Below are positions 60,455-64,000 of a DNA stretch of 64,000 nt, in pieces. This DNA comes from Streptomyces zhihengii (GTDB lineage: Bacteria > Actinomycetota > Actinomycetes > Streptomycetales > Streptomycetaceae). Both the position numbers and the translations under genes were made by a program. Numbering within the stretch: the first letter of the stretch is position 1; each line of letters begins with the position of its first letter. The stretch is taken from the NCBI RefSeq assembly GCF_016919245.1, contig NZ_JAFEJA010000001.1, positions 1 to 64,000 of the forward strand, written 5' to 3'. The notes under the pieces are model-generated. The model was not told the DNA's origin. It saw only the letters and a program-made list of their open reading frames with translations, and made no database searches.

Positions 60455-61494
60455 AGGGACGTGACTTTCTGTCGGCGGACGATGTGGATGAAGAAGGGGG
60501 CGCCGACGATGGCGGTCACGATGCCCACGTCGATCTCGGCCGGTCTGGCCACGACCCGTCCGATGACATCCGCGACGGTCAGCAGGACGGCGCCGCTGAG
60601 CGCGGAGAACGGCAGCAGGCAGCGGTGGTCGACGCCGATCAGGAGCCGGCAGGCGTGCGGGACGAGCAGGCCGACGAAGCCGATCGGCCCGACGGCGGCG
60701 GTCGTGGCGCCGCAGAGGATCACGGCGCCGAGGGCGGCGCCGGCCCGCACCAGCGCGACCCTTTCTCCGAGTCCCGCTGCCAGATCGTCGCCCAGGGCCA
60801 GCGAGTTGAGCGAGCGGGCCGAGGCGAGGCAGATGACGAAGCCGGCGAGGAGGAAGGGCGCGACCGTGCGGAGCTGCTCGTACGACGCGCCGCCCACGGT
60901 GCCGACCTGCCAGAGCCGGAAGGTGTCGCCGATGTCGGTGCGCGGCAGGACGACGGCGCTCACGAGTGAGGCGAGCGCGGCGGAGATCGCCGCGCCGGCC
61001 AAGGCGAGTTTCAGTGGCGTGGCGCCGCCGCGCCCCAGCGAACCGACGGCGTACACGAAGACCGCGCTCACGGCTGCGCCGGCCATCGCCACCCAGATGT
61101 ATCCGGATGCCGATGCCAGGCCGAAGTAGGCGATGGCGGTGACCACGGCGAGCGAGGCGCCCATGTTGACCCCGAGGATGCCGGGGTCGGCCAGCGGGTT
61201 GCGCGTGACCCCCTGCATGACCGCCCCGGCGATGCCCAGTGCGGCGCCGGCGACGGTGGCGAGCAGGGTGCGGGGGATGCGCTTGGCGACCGCGGCTTCC
61301 TCCAGGGTCCCCTCCGCCCCGCCCAGGGCCGACCAGAGGTCGGACCAGGCGACGGTGCGCGAGCCGAAGGCGAGCGAGGCGACGGCGGACACCGCCAGGA
61401 CGCCGACGAGCACGAACAGCCAGATCACCCTCGTGCGCGCCGGACGCCGTGCGGGGGCGGCGTCCGGCGGGCTCAGGGTCTCGATGACGGTCAT
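60451..61494 (-). CDS. Iron-siderophore ABC transporter permease, FecCD family (347 aa)
   Basis: ATG 61494 overlaps the binding-protein stop as ATGA; the longer open frame is rejected. About nine membrane helices are visible, with RIPRTLLATVAGAALGIAGA, RNPLADPGILGVNMGAS, GPIGFVGLLVPHACRLLIG and the C-terminal GIVTAIVGAPFFIHIVRR, all typical of FecCD permeases. It pairs with the permease encoded next. Confidence 0.93.
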   Translation of the reverse strand: MTVIETLSPPDAAPARRPARTRVIWLFVLVGVLAVSAVASLAFGSRTVAWSDLWSALGGAEGTLEEAAVAKRIPRTLLATVAGAALGIAGAVMQGVTRNPLADPGILGVNMGASLAVVTAIAYFGLASASGYIWVAMAGAAVSAVFVYAVGSLGRGGATPLKLALAGAAISAALASLVSAVVLPRTDIGDTFRLWQVGTVGGASYEQLRTVAPFLLAGFVICLASARSLNSLALGDDLAAGLGERVALVRAGAALGAVILCGATTAAVGPIGFVGLLVPHACRLLIGVDHRCLLPFSALSGAVLLTVADVIGRVVARPAEIDVGIVTAIVGAPFFIHIVRRQKVTSL

Positions 61495-62537
61495 TCCGCC
61501 TTTTCCGCGGCCTTGGCGAGTTCCTTGAGGTAGTCGTCGAGGACGTACGAGATCGACAGCGGCGTCGGGTTGGCCGCGGTGGCCAGGGGTGTGCTGTCGG
61601 GCAGCAGGTACACGGAGCCCTGCTGGACGGCCTTGAGCTTGGAGGTCAGCGGGTCCTTCTTCAGGGCGTCGAGCAGCTCGTTCCTGCTGTCGCCGTAGCC
61701 GGTGACGATGTCGACGTCGTTGAAGTCGTCGATGTGCTCCGCGCTCTTGCTGAGGACGAACTTCTTGGTGTCCTTGGAGGCGTCGGTGATGCTGCCCGGG
61801 ATCTTCATGCCGAGGTCGGTGAAGAACTGGGTCCGGGTGTCGTGCGTGGTGTAGAAGCCGACCTCGCTCACGTCCTTGGACGAGACGTGGGTCATGAACA
61901 TCGCCGACTTGCCCTTGAGCTGGGGGTACTTGGCGGCGGTCTCGGTGATCTGTCCCTCGATGCGGCCGATGAGCCGGTCGCCCTCGGTTCCGAGGCCGAT
62001 CGCCTTGCTGTTCTGGCGGATGATGTCGCGCCACGGGGTGGCCCACGGCGCGTCGGGATAGGCGACGACGGGAGCGATCTGGCTGAGGGTCTCGTAGTCC
62101 TGCTCGGTCAGTCCTGAGTACGCGGCGAGGATGACGTCCGGCTCGGTGTCCGCCACCGCCTCGAAGTCGATTCCGTCGGTCTCGTCGAACAGGACGGGGG
62201 TCTTGGCTCCGAGTTCCTTCAGGCGGCCCTCGGTCCAGGGCAGTACGCCGTCGTTGTCGTCGTCGCCGAAGGTGGCCTTGGCCATGCCGACCGGCACCAC
62301 GCCGAGTGCGAGCGGGACCTCGTCGTTGGCCCAGTTCACGGTGGCGACGCGCTGAGGCTTGGCGGGTATCTCCGTGGTGCCGAGCGCGTGCTCGATCGTC
62401 ATCGGGAACTGCCCCGAGGCGGCGCCGCCGGCCGCGCTGCCGTCCTTGCCGTTGTCACCGCTCTCGCCACCGCAGGCGGTCAGACCGATCAGGAGGGTGG
62501 CTGCGGCGGCGCAGACTCGTAGGCGCGGAGTGCTCAT
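61491..62537 (-). CDS. Iron-siderophore-binding lipoprotein (348 aa)
   Basis: The signal peptide ends in the lipobox LTACGG (Cys near 22), so the protein is tethered to the outer face of the membrane. The mature domain has the class III binding-protein pattern (PQRVATVNWANDEVPLALGV, EPDVILAAYSGLTEQDYETL, IAPVVAYP) typical of FepB/FhuD-type ferric siderophore receptors. It is the first gene of the operon, 31 bp from a strong iron box. The particular siderophore cannot be told. Confidence 0.93.
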   Translation of the reverse strand: MSTPRLRVCAAAATLLIGLTACGGESGDNGKDGSAAGGAASGQFPMTIEHALGTTEIPAKPQRVATVNWANDEVPLALGVVPVGMAKATFGDDDNDGVLPWTEGRLKELGAKTPVLFDETDGIDFEAVADTEPDVILAAYSGLTEQDYETLSQIAPVVAYPDAPWATPWRDIIRQNSKAIGLGTEGDRLIGRIEGQITETAAKYPQLKGKSAMFMTHVSSKDVSEVGFYTTHDTRTQFFTDLGMKIPGSITDASKDTKKFVLSKSAEHIDDFNDVDIVTGYGDSRNELLDALKKDPLTSKLKAVQQGSVYLLPDSTPLATAANPTPLSISYVLDDYLKELAKAAEKAE

Positions 62538-62568
62538 GGGAACGGGGCATCACTTTCGCTCGTCACAC

Positions 62569-62587
62569 TTAGGTAAGGCTTACCTGA
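62569..62587 (-). promoter_or_regulatory. Iron box (DmdR/IdeR-type operator)
   Basis: TTAGGTAAGGCTTACCTGA matches the actinobacterial iron box TTAGGTTAGGCTAACCTAA at 16 of 19 positions with clear dyad symmetry. It lies 31 bp upstream of the siderophore-binding lipoprotein start. Fe-loaded DmdR1 would repress the uptake operon from here, and the divergent position of other genes makes this operon the target. Confidence 0.92.
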
Positions 62588-62695
62588 GCAGACTATGAAG
62601 TTGTCGCGCGCGGCGCAATCAAGCATCTGCGACAGCGTTTGTAGCGATCGGGACACACCGAGCGCCTCGACCGGCGCTCCCGGCGCTCCGGTGGG

Positions 62696-63466
62696 TCAGC
62701 CGGGGCGGAATCTGCCCGACGTGATGCCCGTGGTCCTGCGGAAGGCCGCACCGAACGCGCTCGCCGAGCTGTAGCCGACCTCCTCTGCCACCTCCTCGGC
62801 GTCGGCGCCCCGGGCCAGGAGTTGCACTGCGTGCTGCGCGCGCACCGTCGCGACCCACCGGGCGAAACCGGTACCCGTCTCCGCCCGGAAGGCCCGGGTC
62901 AGCGTCCGGGCGCTGCAGCCGAGTTCGGCCGCCCAGCTCGCGAGGGTGCCCTGATGGGCGGGCGTCCTGCGCACCGCGTCGACAACCGGCCGCAGCAGCG
63001 GCGACGTCGGAAGCTGCACCAGCAACGCCCGTGCGGAGGGCCGGAGCACGTCGAGGACCATGGCCTCGGTCACTCCGCGCGACGCCTGCGGCAGGTCCGC
63101 CTCGTCGAGCCGCTCCAGGAGGAGCCGCAGCAAGGGATCGATGTCGACGGGAACGGGCTCGTCGGGCAGCGCCGACCGGGTGCCGTGCCGGAAGAAGTGC
63201 GCGCGGTAGACGGTGCCGGCGACCGCCGAGGCCGTGTGCAGCCGCCCGGCCGGCATCCACAGCCCGAGGGTGGGGGTGATGCACCACACCCGGTTGCCGA
63301 CCACCACCGTCGACGCCCCGCGCTCGTTCCAGAGCAGCTCGTGCCAGGGGTGCGAGTGCTCGTTCCACTCGGTGTCGTCGGCGACGACCTCCGCGTACCC
63401 CTTGATGACGAAGGGGACGTCCACCTCGCCGGCCGCGTGTGACGGAAGTTCCCTGGTGACGCGCAT
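62696..63466 (-). CDS. AraC-family transcriptional regulator (256 aa)
   Basis: An N-terminal cupin-like domain (HSHPWHELLWNERGASTVVV, LWMPAGRLHTA) is followed by two helix-turn-helix motifs (LASWAAELGCSARTLTRAFR and AEEVAEEVGYSSASAFGAAF) and RRTTGITSGRFRPG. AraC regulators of this layout are often found beside siderophore uptake genes. It reads in the same direction as the uptake operon and lies 109 bp upstream of the iron box. Effector unknown; AraC activation of the uptake operon is an inference. Confidence 0.88.
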   Translation of the reverse strand: MRVTRELPSHAAGEVDVPFVIKGYAEVVADDTEWNEHSHPWHELLWNERGASTVVVGNRVWCITPTLGLWMPAGRLHTASAVAGTVYRAHFFRHGTRSALPDEPVPVDIDPLLRLLLERLDEADLPQASRGVTEAMVLDVLRPSARALLVQLPTSPLLRPVVDAVRRTPAHQGTLASWAAELGCSARTLTRAFRAETGTGFARWVATVRAQHAVQLLARGADAEEVAEEVGYSSASAFGAAFRRTTGITSGRFRPG

Positions 63467-63654
63467 GACGGCAGCCTAGCCACCGGGCCGGGGGCGCCGG
63501 CGTCCGCCGGGTGCTGGGAGCGACTGACGTCGGCACCGGCATTGGCATTGGCACCGGCGGTGACGACGAGGGTGCCGTCGACGATGCCGGAAGGAGGACC
63601 GGGGCCCTCGCCTCCTGGTAGGGCCCGGCGAGCGCGCGGAGTCCGGCCGCCGGT

Positions 63655-63706
63655 CCGGCCCGGTCACGTCCCCGTACAGGGGAAGCGGGGCACGTGACCG
63701 GGCCGG
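63655..63706 (-). terminator. 15-bp stem after the MFS gene
   Basis: Arms 63655-63669 and 63692-63706 pair perfectly over 15 bp; the 22-nt loop holds a smaller CCCC/GGGG stem. It begins 35 bp after the stop of the MFS transporter gene. The 275 bp between the AraC start and this gene hold nothing else evident. Confidence 0.75.
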
Positions 63707-63741
63707 GCGGTGGGCGGGACAGGGGCCCCGGCGGCGGGCGG

Positions 63742-64000
63742 TCAGATCTTGCCCGCCAGCGGTTCGGGCGCGGTGTCGGTGGCGGGGTCCGCGGGGAGGT
63801 CGTCGGCGGGCCGGCGGGAGAGCCAGCGCAGGGCGGCGGCGCCGAGTGCGGCGTGCAGGACGCTGGCGACCACGACGGCGGCGTGCAGGCCGGTGACGAA
63901 GGCGCCCTTCGCGTCGCTGAGGGCCGCGGGGAGGAGGCCGGGCAGTCGCAGTGTCTCGTCGAGGGTGGGGGCCAGGTCGGGGCCCTGGAGGCGGAAGAGC
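63742..64000 (-). CDS. MFS transporter, C-terminal fragment (cut by the window edge)
   Basis: Reading into the window gives 86 codons ending in a TGA at 63742. The sequence includes DAKGAFVTGLHAAVVVASVL, a last membrane helix and an acidic Pro/Asp/Ala tail ending EPLAGKI. This is the typical end of DHA2-type (EmrB/QacA) drug efflux permeases of the major facilitator superfamily. The remaining helices lie beyond 64000. Confidence 0.7.
   Translation of the reverse strand, partial: LFRLQGPDLAPTLDETLRLPGLLPAALSDAKGAFVTGLHAAVVVASVLHAALGAAALRWLSRRPADDLPADPATDTAPEPLAGKI

Overview
The window is high-GC actinobacterial DNA, most likely from a Streptomyces chromosome. Coding frames have third positions that are almost all G or C, GTG and TTG starts are common, and the neighbours are typical of the genus: secreted FG-GAP proteins, an ECF42-type sigma factor with its DGPF protein, a DmdR/IdeR-type iron box, and zinc-free ribosomal protein paralogues beside a Zur-like operator. 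No rRNA, tRNA or CRISPR array was seen.

Region 1 (1-16.2 kb, minus strand) is part of a hybrid NRPS/trans-AT polyketide synthase operon. The first protein (3664 aa) reads C-A-PCP / KS-MT-ACP / KS-DH-KR, and its A domain carries the classical glycine code. The second (1518 aa) reads MT-ACP / KS-ACP-TE, so one module is split between two polypeptides. Its last KS has a degenerate HGTGT motif and its thioesterase has a cysteine where serine is usual. A third KS-headed gene starts in an 8-nt overlap with it and runs off the window. No AT domain is visible. A 110-codon ORF overlaps the NRPS start by ATGA.

Region 2 (16.3-26 kb) holds a secreted FG-GAP protein with a strong terminator, a relic of an ADP-ribosylglycohydrolase, a Ser/Thr kinase fused to helical repeats, three unrecognised proteins and an alpha/beta hydrolase.

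Region 3 (26.2-30.7 kb) is a zinc-starvation island: cysteine-free S18, L31, L33, S14 and L32, an L28 that keeps one cysteine, and two CobW/COG0523 proteins. One CobW protein has a normal P-loop; the other has lost it and resembles the mycobacterial Mrf/Rv0106 type. Zur-like dyads sit in both promoter regions.

Region 4 (31-45.3 kb) is a patchwork of small genes: GNAT, a Fic-like toxin/antitoxin pair with a palindromic operator, an ABC exporter coupled to a small basic ORF, a MarR gene lying between the inverted ends of a decayed IS5-type element, frameshifted relics, MerR and TetR regulators with their own dyads, a two-domain YCII protein and a secreted carboxylesterase.

Region 5 (45.6-54.1 kb) is the most unusual part. 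Five genes encode proteins without signal peptides: a six-bladed NHL propeller fused to a ricin-type beta-trefoil, a small acidic protein, an aerolysin/ETX-MTX2-like pore-former, a trefoil-like protein, and a ricin trefoil fused to a seven-bladed FG-GAP propeller. An IS481 element with a CCTAGG target duplication sits between the first two genes and itself contains an IS630 element. The set looks like an undescribed lectin/pore-forming toxin locus.

Region 6 (54-64 kb) holds an AlkD-like protein, the ECF42/DGPF pair, a lipocalin-like protein, a tightly coupled iron-siderophore uptake operon (binding protein, two permeases, ATPase, FUSC-type membrane protein) behind an iron box, an AraC regulator and the C-terminus of an MFS transporter.
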